Below, one piece after another: positions 32,482 to 41,880 of a stretch of DNA of 64,000 bases (its first letter is position 1; every line of letters starts with the position of its first letter). Both the position numbers and the translations under genes were made by a program. The stretch is from Halopiger goleimassiliensis (lineage in GTDB: Archaea > Halobacteriota > Halobacteria > Halobacteriales > Natrialbaceae), in the NCBI RefSeq assembly GCF_000455345.1, contig NZ_HG315691.1:630217-694216 (forward strand). The letters run 5' to 3'. The notes below the pieces were generated by a model. The model was given only the letters and a program-made list of their open reading frames with translations. It was not told the origin of the DNA and ran no database searches.

Positions 32482-35400
32482 ATGGCGCAAGCGGGTAACG
32501 CTGAACTCGTCGACTCGTTCGAGCAGTTCTTCCGCAACTACTACGACAACGAGATCAAACAGCTCGCCCAGCGGTACCCGAACGAACAGCGCTCACTGAG
32601 CGTCGACTGGCAGGACCTCTATCGCTACGATCCCGACCTCGCGGACGACTTCCTGAACCAGCCCGAGCAACTGCAACAGTACGCCGAGGAAGCGCTCCGG
32701 CTGTACGACCTCCCGATCGACGTCAGCCTCGGACAGGCCCACGTCCGGGTCTACAACCTCCCCGATACCGACTCCCCGGAGATCCGTGAGATCCGCGCCC
32801 GCGACATGAACACGCTGGTCCAGGTCCGGGGCATCGTCCGCAAGGCCACCGACGTCCGCCCGAAGATCGAGGAGGCCGCCTTCGAGTGTCAACTCTGTGG
32901 CACGCTCACCCGCGTTCCCCAGTCCAGCGGCGACTTCCAGGAACCCCACGAGTGCCAGGGCTGTGAACGACAGGGTCCCTTCCGCGTGAACTTCGACCAG
33001 TCGGAGTTCGTCGACTCCCAGAAACTGCGCATCCAGGAGAGCCCCGAAGGACTGCGGGGCGGCGAGACGCCCCAGTCGCTGGACGTCCACGTCGAGGACG
33101 ACATTACTGGCGAGGTGACGCCGGGCGACCACGTCTCCGCGACGGGCGTGTTGCGACTCGAGCAGCAGGGCGACGGCCAGGACAAATCGCCGGTCTTCGA
33201 CTTCTACATGGAGGGGATGTCCGTCCAGATCGAGGAAGAGGAGTTCGAGGACATGGACATCACCGACGAGGACAAACAACAGATCGTCGAGATCTCGAAT
33301 CAGGACGACGTCTACGAGCGGATGGTCGCCTCCATCGCGCCCTCGATCTACGGCTACGAGCAGGAGAAGCTCGCGATGATCCTCCAGCTGTTCTCGGGCG
33401 TGACGAAGCAACTCCCCGACGGGTCGCGCATCCGCGGCGACCTGCACATGCTCCTGATCGGGGACCCGGGTACCGGAAAGAGTCAGATGCTAGGGTATAT
33501 TCAAAATATTGCACCTAGGTCGGTATATACCTCCGGTAAGGGCTCGTCGTCGGCGGGCCTCACTGCTGCGGCTGTGAGGGATGATTTCGGTGATGGACAG
33601 CAGTGGACGCTCGAAGCCGGTGCTTTAGTTCTCGCGGATCAGGGTATCGCTGCGGTCGACGAACTCGACAAGATGCGGTGTGTCACTGGGAACACATTAG
33701 TCCATACCGGTAATGGAATCATACCAATTCGTGAGCTCGCACACAGCGCGATACGAGATGGTTCGGTCGAAGAACTCGAAAACGGACGAACGATTCGAGA
33801 CGTCGATATGGAAGTCTGGACGATGGCCGAAGACGGAACCATCGTCAAGCGTGACGTTCAAGCGATTCACGAGTATGATTCCCCCGACGAACTCCACGAG
33901 GTCACGTTAGAGAGCGGAGAACAGTTAACGACGACAGCCGACCATCCATTCTTCGTCTTGGACGGCGGAAAGCGGGACGAACGCCAAGCACAGGAACTGC
34001 ACGAAGGCGACTGGGTATTCGTTCCCAAGAACATCCCATCAGAAGTGACGGATGGTGGAGTCAGCGTAATGCCCTCGTACGATACAGAACCAGAACCCCG
34101 ACAGTTGACCCCTTCACACGGGGCAATTTTGGGATACATCGCCGGTGATGGGAACGTCTTCTACGAACGCGACGAGGGCTGCTACGGGTTCCGCTTTACG
34201 AACAAAGAAGAAGAATTGTTGGCCGACTTTGAAAGGGCATGTGTCGACGCGTTCGATACACAACCGGTTCGCCATCCGAGCGAACAACGAGACGACGGCG
34301 TTGGAACGGTCCGCGTACACGGGAAAGAGTATGTCGATGAACTTCTCGAGTCTGGGACGAATCTCGAGAACTACGACGGAAAACGGCTTCCGGAGGAAGT
34401 GACTGATGCATCCCGAAAAACGAAGGCTGCATTCGTTCGTGCTCTCGCAGATTCGGAGGGGACTGTCGGCGAGCGCGCGGTTAGAATCTCTTCTTCGAGC
34501 TACGAGTTGCTGCTCGGGACGAAAATGTTATTACTCGAGTTCGGGATCTCGAGTCAGATACAAACACGAACTCGGAATGAAGGGCGCGATCTGTACGTGC
34601 TCGCGATTACGTCCGATCACTCGCTCGAAGCGTTCAAGCGACACATCAGATTCACTCTCGACCGGAAACAGCGTTCGTTAGAACGCGCCTGTGAACGGAC
34701 GACGGGAACCAGGACCATCGTAGATGTACTCCCAGAATGTGGTGGGTTGCTCGAACAAGCTCGTGGAGCGCTCCGTCTACACCAATCCGAGTGCGGTCTC
34801 GAGAGTGATGCAACGTACTGCAACCTCGAAAACGAGGATGCAAACGCGTCACTTCGTCTTTCCAAAACGATCCTCGAACGGTTCGAGGATCGAAAAGCAG
34901 AGGCAAGTGAACATCACGACGAACTTGCAACAGAGGCGTCCTGGGACCGTCTCTCCGAACTCCGTGAACGGTACCACATCTCGCAACGGGAAGTAGCCGC
35001 AGAGATGTCGATTTCCCAGCAGCAACTCTCGGCTTGCTGGGGAGGCGATGCCGACCTCCGAGAACGGGTTCGCCACCGACTTCGCGAAATCCTCGAGACA
35101 CCGGCATCGGTCGATCTCAGCCCACTTCGAGAACTGATCGAGAGCGACGTGAAGTGGCGGCGGGTAGAAACTGTTCGACAAATCGATTCGCGAGATCACA
35201 ACGACACTCGAGTTCGGGTTCTCGAACAACGCCTCGCCGATGAAATCGGTACAGGAAACGTCGATTCGGTTCGAAAACAGGCACGTTCCCTGCTCGAAGA
35301 TGACGAACCAGCCGAAACGTGGGATGAACTCCGGGGTCGGCTCGAGGCATACGGCATCTCGTTCCAGCAGATTGCTTCGGAGATGGATGTCGCAGCATCG

Positions 35401-36510
35401 ACCGTCTCGCGATGGTTCTCCGGAGCTGTCGACGTCGAAAACTTCGATACCGTTCGATCCGTCTGCGAGAAATTACTCGACGAGAAACGCCGTCGAATCT
35501 CGAACCTTCTCGAGATGATCGAACGGCGAAACCAGCCCCGAGTGTATGACCTAACGGTTGAGGGGACCCACAACTTCATCGCCAACGGCATGGTCGTTCA
35601 CAACTCCGAGGACCGCTCCGCCATGCACGAGGCCTTAGAGCAGCAGAAAATCTCGGTCTCCAAAGCGGGCATCAACGCCACCCTGAAGTCCCGCTGCTCG
35701 CTGCTGGGGGCGGCCAACCCCAAGTACGGCCGGTTCGACCAGTACGAACCCATCGGCGAGCAGATCGACTTAGAGCCCGCCCTCATCTCGCGGTTCGACC
35801 TCATCTTCACGGTCACCGACCAGCCCGACGAGGAGAAGGACAAGAACCTCGCCGAGCACATCCTTACGACCAACTACGCGGGGGAGCTGACCACACAGCG
35901 CGAGCAGATGACCTCCCTCGAGGTCGAACAGGGCGAGATCGAGGAGATGACCGAACAGGTCGATCCCGAGATCGACGCCGAACTCCTGCGGAAGTACATC
36001 GCCTACGCGAAGCAGAACTGCCACCCGCGGATGACCGAGGAGGCCCGGGAGACGATTCGGGACTTCTACGTCGATCTTCGGTCCCGAGGGACCGACGAGG
36101 ACGCCGCCGTTCCGGTCACTGCACGAAAGCTCGAGGCGCTGGTTCGACTCGCCGAGGCCAGCGCCCGCGTTCGGCTCTCGGACACGGTGGAGCAACGCGA
36201 CGCCGAGCGATCCGTCGAGATCGTCCGGTCCTGCCTGCAGGACATCGGGGTCGATCCCGAGACCGGCGAGTTCGACGCCGACATCGTCGAGGCCGGCACC
36301 TCCAAATCCCAGCGCGACCGAATCAAGAACCTCAAGGGCCTCATTCAGGACATCGAGGAGGAGTACGACGACGGCGCGCCGGTCGACATCGTCTTGGAGC
36401 GGGCCGAAGAGGTCGGCATGGACCAGTCCAAGGCCGAACACGAGATCGACAAACTCAAGCAGAAAGGCGAGGTCTACGAGCCGAGTACCGACCACCTGCG
36501 GACGACGTAA
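32482..36510 (+). CDS. mcm: Replicative helicase MCM, intein-containing precursor
   Basis: Replicative DNA helicase. The precursor is 1342 residues; removing the intein (codons 400-1041) leaves 700, a normal archaeal MCM. N-terminal domain residues 1-260 have a zinc site (CQLCGTLTRVPQ...CQGC). The AAA+ core has Walker A GDPGTGKS at 327-334, Walker B AVDEL with D393 and E394, and after the intein SEDRSAMHEALEQQ, the sensor-1 Asn in LLGAANPKYG and arginine-finger SRFDLIF. The C-terminus has a winged helix. The intein interrupts just after Walker B, DELDKMR with Cys400 next. Start ATG 32482 is right after a TATA-like box. Confidence 0.97.
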   Translation: MAQAGNAELVDSFEQFFRNYYDNEIKQLAQRYPNEQRSLSVDWQDLYRYDPDLADDFLNQPEQLQQYAEEALRLYDLPIDVSLGQAHVRVYNLPDTDSPEIREIRARDMNTLVQVRGIVRKATDVRPKIEEAAFECQLCGTLTRVPQSSGDFQEPHECQGCERQGPFRVNFDQSEFVDSQKLRIQESPEGLRGGETPQSLDVHVEDDITGEVTPGDHVSATGVLRLEQQGDGQDKSPVFDFYMEGMSVQIEEEEFEDMDITDEDKQQIVEISNQDDVYERMVASIAPSIYGYEQEKLAMILQLFSGVTKQLPDGSRIRGDLHMLLIGDPGTGKSQMLGYIQNIAPRSVYTSGKGSSSAGLTAAAVRDDFGDGQQWTLEAGALVLADQGIAAVDELDKMRCVTGNTLVHTGNGIIPIRELAHSAIRDGSVEELENGRTIRDVDMEVWTMAEDGTIVKRDVQAIHEYDSPDELHEVTLESGEQLTTTADHPFFVLDGGKRDERQAQELHEGDWVFVPKNIPSEVTDGGVSVMPSYDTEPEPRQLTPSHGAILGYIAGDGNVFYERDEGCYGFRFTNKEEELLADFERACVDAFDTQPVRHPSEQRDDGVGTVRVHGKEYVDELLESGTNLENYDGKRLPEEVTDASRKTKAAFVRALADSEGTVGERAVRISSSSYELLLGTKMLLLEFGISSQIQTRTRNEGRDLYVLAITSDHSLEAFKRHIRFTLDRKQRSLERACERTTGTRTIVDVLPECGGLLEQARGALRLHQSECGLESDATYCNLENEDANASLRLSKTILERFEDRKAEASEHHDELATEASWDRLSELRERYHISQREVAAEMSISQQQLSACWGGDADLRERVRHRLREILETPASVDLSPLRELIESDVKWRRVETVRQIDSRDHNDTRVRVLEQRLADEIGTGNVDSVRKQARSLLEDDEPAETWDELRGRLEAYGISFQQIASEMDVAASTVSRWFSGAVDVENFDTVRSVCEKLLDEKRRRISNLLEMIERRNQPRVYDLTVEGTHNFIANGMVVHNSEDRSAMHEALEQQKISVSKAGINATLKSRCSLLGAANPKYGRFDQYEPIGEQIDLEPALISRFDLIFTVTDQPDEEKDKNLAEHILTTNYAGELTTQREQMTSLEVEQGEIEEMTEQVDPEIDAELLRKYIAYAKQNCHPRMTEEARETIRDFYVDLRSRGTDEDAAVPVTARKLEALVRLAEASARVRLSDTVEQRDAERSVEIVRSCLQDIGVDPETGEFDADIVEAGTSKSQRDRIKNLKGLIQDIEEEYDDGAPVDIVLERAEEVGMDQSKAEHEIDKLKQKGEVYEPSTDHLRTT
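33679..35604 (+). mobile_element. Intein in MCM with LAGLIDADG endonuclease and duplicated HTH
   Basis: Self-splicing protein element of 642 residues. It begins with Cys400 (CVTGNTLVHTGNG, block A), block B has T-A-D-H with His488, and it ends VYDLTVEGTHNF then MVVHN at codon 1041, before Ser of the extein (blocks F and G). All splicing residues are present. The LAGLIDADG homing endonuclease has two motifs: LGYIAGDG (acid D556) and FVRALADSEG (acid D657), both intact. Between endonuclease and C-terminal splicing part lie two similar helix-turn-helix units, 126 residues apart (W821/Y831 and W947/Y957 of the precursor). Base composition is clearly lower in GC than mcm itself. Confidence 0.95.
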
Positions 36511-36669
36511 CGAGTCGACGAGCGTGTTGACCGGCAACACACCCCCGCTATTACCCCGTTCCCGATCGTGAGTGGTTCTCGGATTCGATTCGGCGGGTGT
36601 CTCGCTCGGTTGCAGTACGACCCGGTCGTAGAGCGCGGATAGCGGCGTTCTCACTCGCTCGGAGCGCCG

Positions 36670-37593
36670 TCAGGACGTCGACCCGCTGGTCTCGAGTTCG
36701 CGCAGCGTGGTGACCGTCGAGCGGATCGTCACCGGGGCGACGTCTGCGATCTCGGCCGCCGCTGCCTGCGTGACCGTCGGCCACTCTTCGCGTTCGCCGG
36801 CGGCGTAGTAGAGACAGGCCGCGGCGACGCCGCTCGGGTTGTGGCCGCCGATCGAGTTCGTCTCGTGGAGGCGCTCGACGTGTTCGCGGGCGCGGCGTTC
36901 GACGTCGGGGCCGACCTCGAGGTTCGAGGCGTACCGGGGCAGGTACTGGCCGGGGTCGATCGGTCCCGTCGGCAGCCCGAGTTCCCGATTCAGGGCGTCG
37001 TAGGCCGCCTTGAGTTCGTTCTCGTCGGCCCGGGCCACGTGCGTGATCTCCCCGATGGTTCGTGGGTTCGAACTCGTGCGACAGGTCGCGTACACGGTGG
37101 CGGCGGCGAACCCCTCGATCGAGCGCCCCGGGAGGAGGTCCTCCGACTGGGCGGAGTCGAACAGGGCACACGCCCGTTCGGCCAGCGACTCGGGAAGTGA
37201 CAGCGCCGTCGTGATGCGCCCGATTTCCGTGAACCCGTACACTTGGTTGCTCTCGGCTTTCGAGGCGATACGGCTCCGGTTGTGTTCGCGGCGGAGTCTC
37301 GCGATCCGTCGACGCTTCCGTCCGGTCATTCGGACGTCGTAGTTCGCGTTGGAGTCGGTCCCGTACCCGATCTCGGTCGAGAGTCCTCGATCGTGTCGGG
37401 ACCGCGTCAGCGGCGCGCCGGTCCGCCGACGGTCGGTGTCGCCCTCGTCGTCGAACGATCGCCACTCGGGTCCGTGATCGATCTCGGTTTCGCCTGCAAC
37501 GAGCCCACACTCCTCACAGACCGTTTCGGTTCCTTCCTGGCGAAGGTTGCCGTTGCATTCGGGACAGATTGCGGACGAGCCCTTCTCTGCCAT
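36670..37593 (-). CDS. tfb: Transcription initiation factor TFB
   Basis: Archaeal TFIIB homologue: bridges TBP-bound promoter and RNA polymerase. 307 residues. Zinc ribbon with CPEC (C10, C13) and CEEC; the B-finger/linker includes EWRSFDDEGD and TGAPLTRSRHDRGLSTEIG; two cyclin folds follow (about 110-205 and 210-300) with QVYGFTEIGRITTALSLPES and GGHNPSGVAAACLYYAAGE split by acidic turns. Haloarchaea carry several TFB paralogues, so this is one of a set and may serve a subset of promoters. The ATG at 37593 is preceded by a TATA-like TATTTAAAC on the coding-strand side. Confidence 0.95.
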   Translation of the reverse strand: MAEKGSSAICPECNGNLRQEGTETVCEECGLVAGETEIDHGPEWRSFDDEGDTDRRRTGAPLTRSRHDRGLSTEIGYGTDSNANYDVRMTGRKRRRIARLRREHNRSRIASKAESNQVYGFTEIGRITTALSLPESLAERACALFDSAQSEDLLPGRSIEGFAAATVYATCRTSSNPRTIGEITHVARADENELKAAYDALNRELGLPTGPIDPGQYLPRYASNLEVGPDVERRAREHVERLHETNSIGGHNPSGVAAACLYYAAGEREEWPTVTQAAAAEIADVAPVTIRSTVTTLRELETSGSTS

Positions 37594-37780
37594 TGGTAAT
37601 TACTTCTCGATTGTCTCTTCACTCGCTATTGTATTTAAACTGTTGGAAAAGTAACTAATGTGTAGCGTCGGTCTCCGCTGGATTTCGGAGTGATCGACCC
37701 GCGATTTCACCATCGGATCCGATAGTTGGTGGGCCGTTTTATCCCCCCACTCGACGTACGACTGCGGCGAGACCCGCTCG

Positions 37781-38566
37781 ATGACTCGATCCCGTTCCGA
37801 TCCGTATCGGTGGCGATTTCGCGGCGGATCGTCGCCGACTGCGCCCCACCCCGCGTCGATGACGTGGCGACACGGACTGTTCGTCCACTGGCCGGTCGAT
37901 GCTGACGCGCTCGCGTCACGCGTCCCGCCGGAACTGACGCTCGAGACGCGCGAGGGTAGGGCGTGGGTGAGCGTGGTGCCGTTCGTCCTCGTGGACGTCG
38001 GCATTCGGGGGTCGCCGTCGTTCACCCGACTGGCGGTCCCCGAACTTAACGTCCGGACCTACGTCCGGTATCGGGGCGATCCCGGCCTCTATTTCTTCAG
38101 TATCGACCTCGGACGCCGCCTGTTCGCGACGATGATCGCACGCGCGACGCGACTGCCCGTTTCCCCTGCCAGCATTCGGGTCAGCGCGCTCGAGGATCAC
38201 GTCGCCTTCTCGTGCGACCGGCCGCTACAGCCGTTCTCCCGATCCGCGGACGACGAACGCCGATCGGGGGCCGGTCCGCAGGCCCGGTTCGAGGCGACCT
38301 ACGAACCTGTCGGCGAGACGTTCCGGCCCGACCCGGACTCGCTCGCTCACTGGCTGGTCGAGCGGCGACGCTTCTACGCGCCCGGAGACGGCCACGTCCT
38401 GGCGGGCGAGATCGCTCACGAACCGTGGCCGCTCCAGCCGGCCGACGTGACGATCTACGAAAACACCATGCTCGAGGTCAACGGGCTGCCGTCACCGGTG
38501 GACGATCCGGTCGTCCACTATTGCAGCGAGTTGCCGATGACGGGGTCGATACCGCGTCGCGTCTGA
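37781..38566 (+). CDS. DUF2071 (YqjF-like) family protein
   Basis: 261 residues of the YqjF/DUF2071 family, an acetoacetate decarboxylase-like fold with unknown activity. Family landmarks: MTWRHGLFVHWPVDADALASRVPPEL split by turns near the N-terminus, ELNVRTYVRY, GLYFFSIDL, and near the end FYAPGDGHVLAGEIAHEPWPLQPA and a Leu-Pro ending. ATG 37781 gives an added 26-residue basic prefix; ATG 37859 (MTWRHG) starts directly at the conserved domain and may be the true start. No neighbour suggests a pathway. 24 bases to the convergent dehydrogenase-like gene. Confidence 0.85.
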   Translation: MTRSRSDPYRWRFRGGSSPTAPHPASMTWRHGLFVHWPVDADALASRVPPELTLETREGRAWVSVVPFVLVDVGIRGSPSFTRLAVPELNVRTYVRYRGDPGLYFFSIDLGRRLFATMIARATRLPVSPASIRVSALEDHVAFSCDRPLQPFSRSADDERRSGAGPQARFEATYEPVGETFRPDPDSLAHWLVERRRFYAPGDGHVLAGEIAHEPWPLQPADVTIYENTMLEVNGLPSPVDDPVVHYCSELPMTGSIPRRV

Positions 38567-38589
38567 GCCCCACCAGGGGGACGATTCGG

Positions 38590-39585
38590 CTACGCGTCGC
38601 CCACGCCGACGAGGTCGAACGCGTACCCGTCGTCGTTCTCGCGGGCCCGGTCGTAGACCACGTGGGCCGCGGCGACGTCCTGGATCGCCAGTCCCGTCGA
38701 GTCGAAGACCGTGATGCCGGTGTCGTCGGTCCGTCCGGAGAGGCTGCCGACGACGAGTTCGCCGATCTCGCCGTAGATGTCCTCGTCGGTGAGCCGTCCC
38801 TCGTGGTAGGGGACGTTGATCTCGCCGGAGTGGGTACACTGGTCGTGGTCGTCGATGACGATCGTCGCCGCCTCGAGCAGGGCGTCCGTCAGTTCGTGTT
38901 TGCCTTTCGCGTCGGCACCGATGGCGTTGACGTGCGTGTGGTCGGCGACGTCGTCGCGGCCGACGATCGGCTCTCTGACCGGCGTCACCGTCGAGAGCAC
39001 GTCGCAGTGGCCGGCCTCCGAGATGGACCCGCCGCGGACGTCGAACTCGTCGTCGTAGGCGTCGACGAACGCCTCGAGGCGTTCGTCGTCCTGATCGGCG
39101 ACGACGACCTCCTCGATCGGGCGGACCTCGCTGATCGCCTCGAGTTGGGTGTACGACTGGACGCCGGCCCCGACCAGTCCCATCGAGGTGGCGTCCTCGA
39201 CCGCGAGGTAGTCGGTCGCCACCGCGGCCGCCGCCCCGGTTCGTTTCATCGTCAGCGTCGTCCCGTCCATGATCGCGAGCGGGAAGGCGGTCTCGGGATC
39301 GGAGTAGATCATCGTCCCGAGGACGGTCGGCAGGTCGTACTCGGCGGGGTTATCGGGGTGGACGTTGACCCACTTTAGCCCCGCGGCGTCCCACTCGCCC
39401 GTATCGAGGTAGGCGGGCATCGAGCGGAAGTCCCCGTTGTACTGGGGCAACTCGATGTAGGATTTGACCGGCATCTGGGTGTCTCCGCGTTCGAACGCGC
39501 CGAAGGCCTCCTCGACGGCGTCGATGACGTCCGCGAGAACGGCGTACTCGTCGACGTCCTCGTCGTCCAGAAGAAGCGTGTGCAT
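38590..39585 (-). CDS. Ornithine cyclodeaminase/mu-crystallin family, likely alanine dehydrogenase
   Basis: NAD(P)-dependent oxidoreductase, 331 residues. The conserved core: substrate contacts in MPVKSYIELP and MPAYL, Lys in AAGLKWVN, dinucleotide fold GLVGAGVQSYTQLEAI, ADQDDERLEAF, and the conserved FDSTGLAIQDVA near the end. Archaeal members of this family with this pattern act as alanine dehydrogenase, but ornithine cyclodeaminase and imine reductase share the fold. A TATA-like TTAATT at 39611-39616 lies about 27 bases before the ATG, so it is probably leaderless. Extremely acidic surface as in halophiles. Confidence 0.87.
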   Translation of the reverse strand: MHTLLLDDEDVDEYAVLADVIDAVEEAFGAFERGDTQMPVKSYIELPQYNGDFRSMPAYLDTGEWDAAGLKWVNVHPDNPAEYDLPTVLGTMIYSDPETAFPLAIMDGTTLTMKRTGAAAAVATDYLAVEDATSMGLVGAGVQSYTQLEAISEVRPIEEVVVADQDDERLEAFVDAYDDEFDVRGGSISEAGHCDVLSTVTPVREPIVGRDDVADHTHVNAIGADAKGKHELTDALLEAATIVIDDHDQCTHSGEINVPYHEGRLTDEDIYGEIGELVVGSLSGRTDDTGITVFDSTGLAIQDVAAAHVVYDRARENDDGYAFDLVGVGDA

Positions 39586-40055
39586 GCTGGCGAATATTGC
39601 GGGAAGCTACTTAATTGGTCCTGAATCGCGACGCTGTACGGACGACTCCCTGTCGCTGTTCGACTCGCTCGAGCGGGAGTCGGACTACCGAGTCAACCGC
39701 TGGAATCCTTCTCGAGGTACGCACTCGAGAGCGGATGGTGTGGAGAACGGACGAGGTGGTGCGTGGAGACGGGAGCGCGGGTGGGACGAAGCGTGGAGCT
39801 ACGACGAATCCGAAACGGGAGATACAGAAGCTGGGCCGACTCGAGGGAAACGACGGCTCGAGCGGTGATAGGCGAAGCCTCCTCTTGCAGTTGTAGGCCG
39901 TTCGACGGGCCTTTCGTCGGCGAGTGAGCGGTTCGGAGAACCCGAACGACGCCGTTCACCGCGAGCGCCGTTTGGCGCTCGCGGGCCGACGACCGATGTG
40001 AGCGGAGAGCGCGACGGAGTCGCGCTCGAGCGAACGGAGGGAGGAGGCTTTTATA
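39586..40055. other. Intergenic region with several hairpins
   Basis: Part of a 595-base gap. Plus-strand open frames here are short, basic and lack the acidic halophile bias, so I do not call a gene. Two perfect short hairpins occur: CGCGAGCGCC-GTTT-GGCGCTCGCG at 39960-39983 and GAGCGCGAC-GGA-GTCGCGCTC at 40007-40027. The rest carries repeats of GAGCGAACGGAGGGAG type. These appear downstream of the thermosome and may add to its transcription end. Confidence 0.55.
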
Positions 40056-40104
40056 CTAAATTTTGCCGAGGGCCGCCCGTGGCGGCCCGCAGAGCAAAAT
40101 TTAG
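40056..40104 (-). terminator. Strong hairpin downstream of the thermosome gene
   Basis: Outer arms CTAAATTTTG (40056-40065) and CAAAATTTAG (40095-40104) pair perfectly; inner arms GGGCCGCC (40070-40077) and GGCGGCCC (40081-40088) pair around CGT. It lies about 75 bases past the thermosome stop and carries a T-rich tract when read in the gene direction. Archaeal termination depends mainly on T tracts, so terminator is an inference; an mRNA 3' stabiliser is the alternative. Confidence 0.6.
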
Positions 40105-40143
40105 TTCTGGCTCGCGGGTCGCGTTCGCTCCCCGCTCGTCTCA

Positions 40144-40179
40144 CGAGGTTCTCACTCGCTTCGCTCGTTCCGAACCTCG
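40144..40179 (-). repeat. Hairpin abutting the thermosome stop codon
   Basis: CGAGGTTC (40144-40151) and GAACCTCG (40172-40179) flank a 20-base loop that reads, on the gene strand, GAAC then GAGCGAAGCGA then GTGA. It ends one base from the stop of the thermosome gene. The loop matches the GAAC-n-GTGA form found in other intergenic hairpins of this window. Confidence 0.75.
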
Positions 40180-40180
40180 C

Positions 40181-41854
40181 CTACATCATGCCGCCCATGC
40201 CGCCGCCCATGCCGCCCATGCCGCCGCCCATACCGCCGCCGGCGGGCATGTCCTCGTCATCGTCGTCGTCCTCGACGGCGAGGTCGCCGGCGGCGATGAC
40301 GTCGTCGATGCGCAGCAGCATGACGGCGGCTTCGGTGGCGGACTCGATGGCCTGGGTCTTCACGCGGAGGGGCTCGTAGACGCCCTCTTCGCCCATGTCG
40401 ATGGTGTCGCCGGTGAAGGCGTCCAGGCCGGCGGCCTCGTTGCCGCCGTCGTGGTCGGCACGAAGCTCCACGAGGGAGTCGATGGGATCCAGCCCCGCGT
40501 TCTCGGCCAGCGTGCGCGGGATGACCTCGAGGGCGTCGGCGAACGCCTCGACGGCGAGCTGCTCGCGGCCGCCGACGGAGTCGGCGTAGTCACGGAGCGC
40601 GAGCGAGAGTTCGACCTCGGGCGCGCCGCCGCCGGCGACGACCTTGCCGTCCTCGATGGTCGTCCGCACGACACCGAGGGAGTCCTCGATGGCGCGGTCG
40701 ACCTCGTCGATGACGTGTTCGGTGCCGCCCCGCAGGATGAGGGTGACGGACTTGGCCTCGTCGACGTCCTCGACGAAGATGCGCTGGTCGCCGGCGATCT
40801 CCTTCTGGGCGACGGAGCCGGCGAAGCCCAGATCGTCCTCGGTCAGGTCCTCGACGCTCGTGACGGGCGTGGCACCGGTCGCGCGGGCCAGCTGGGTCTG
40901 GTCGCTGGATTTGACGCGGCGGACGGCGATGATGCCCTCCTGGGCGAGGTAGTGCTGGGCCATGTCGTCGATGCCGCCGTCGACGAAGACGACGTCGGCA
41001 CCGGCCTCGGCGATGCCCTCGGCCATCTCCTTGAGCTGTTGTTCTTCCTGCTCGAGGAACTGCTCGAGCTGCTCGGGGTCGGTGACGTTGACCTCGGCGT
41101 CGATCTCGGTCTCCTTGATCTCGAGGTCGCCGTCGATGATCGCGACCGAGGCGTCCTCGGCGAAGTAGGGCATGTTCTCGGAGACGCGCTCCTTGTCGAC
41201 GATGACGCCCTCGACGAGCTCGGAGTTCTCGATGGAGCCGCCGACGACCTTCTCGACGCTGATGTTGTCCGTGTCGACGCCGTCCTCGTCGGCAACGGCC
41301 TGGACGGCTTCGACGACGAGGTCGGCGAGCAGGTCGCGGGCGCTCTCGGCACCCTTGCCGGTCATCGCCGTGGCGGCGATCTGGTGGAGGATCTCGTCGT
41401 CGTCGGCGTCGACGTCGATGGCGATCTCCTCGAGCGCCTCGGTGGCTTCCTCGGCGGCCTCGCGGTACCCCTGTGCGAGGGTGGTCGCGTGGATGTCCTG
41501 CTCGAGGAGCTCCTCGGCCTGGCTGAGGAGTTCACCGGCGACGACGACGGCGGAGGTGGTGCCGTCGCCGACCTCGTCCTCCTGAGTCTCGGCGACTTCG
41601 ACGATCATGTCGGCCGCCGGGTGGTCGATGTCCATCTCCGACAGCAGGGTGACGCCGTCGTTCGTGACGACGACGTTGCCCGTCGAGTCGACGAGCATCT
41701 TGTCCATGCCCTTCGGCCCGAGGGTCGTCCGTACCGACTCGGCGACGGCTTTCCCGGCCTGAATGTTCATCGACTGGGCGTCCTTACCGGAGGTTCGCTG
41801 GCTGTCCTCCGAGAGAACGATAAGGGGCTGGTTGCCCATCTGCTGTTGTGCCAT
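40181..41854 (-). CDS. ths: Thermosome subunit (group II chaperonin)
   Basis: ATP-dependent protein-folding chamber subunit, 557 residues. Motifs: [14 protein letters not shown], nucleotide site [11 protein letters not shown] and [15 protein letters not shown], apical domain around [15 protein letters not shown], and [16 protein letters not shown] near the end. The C-terminus is a run of acidic residues followed by a Gly-Gly-Met repeat tail, typical of haloarchaeal thermosomes. The open frame extends 45 residues further upstream, but ATG 41854 ([13 protein letters not shown]) is the usual start and fits the TATA box at 41881-41889. Hairpins follow the stop. It is one of probably two or three thermosome genes in the genome. 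Confidence 0.96.
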   Translation of the reverse strand: MAQQQMGNQPLIVLSEDSQRTSGKDAQSMNIQAGKAVAESVRTTLGPKGMDKMLVDSTGNVVVTNDGVTLLSEMDIDHPAADMIVEVAETQEDEVGDGTTSAVVVAGELLSQAEELLEQDIHATTLAQGYREAAEEATEALEEIAIDVDADDDEILHQIAATAMTGKGAESARDLLADLVVEAVQAVADEDGVDTDNISVEKVVGGSIENSELVEGVIVDKERVSENMPYFAEDASVAIIDGDLEIKETEIDAEVNVTDPEQLEQFLEQEEQQLKEMAEGIAEAGADVVFVDGGIDDMAQHYLAQEGIIAVRRVKSSDQTQLARATGATPVTSVEDLTEDDLGFAGSVAQKEIAGDQRIFVEDVDEAKSVTLILRGGTEHVIDEVDRAIEDSLGVVRTTIEDGKVVAGGGAPEVELSLALRDYADSVGGREQLAVEAFADALEVIPRTLAENAGLDPIDSLVELRADHDGGNEAAGLDAFTGDTIDMGEEGVYEPLRVKTQAIESATEAAVMLLRIDDVIAAGDLAVEDDDDDEDMPAGGGMGGGMGGMGGGMGGMM

Positions 41855-41880
41855 AGTCACCAGAGGGATTGATTGTGATT

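Noticed and set aside
32482-37593. Possible replication origin near mcm and tfb
   Set aside because: No origin-recognition-box-like repeats, no cdc6/orc1 gene and no clear AT-rich unwinding element with paired repeats.
40188-40250. Tandem DNA repeat (GCC/CAT-type)
   Set aside because: It encodes the Gly-Gly-Met tail of the thermosome, a known feature of the protein.
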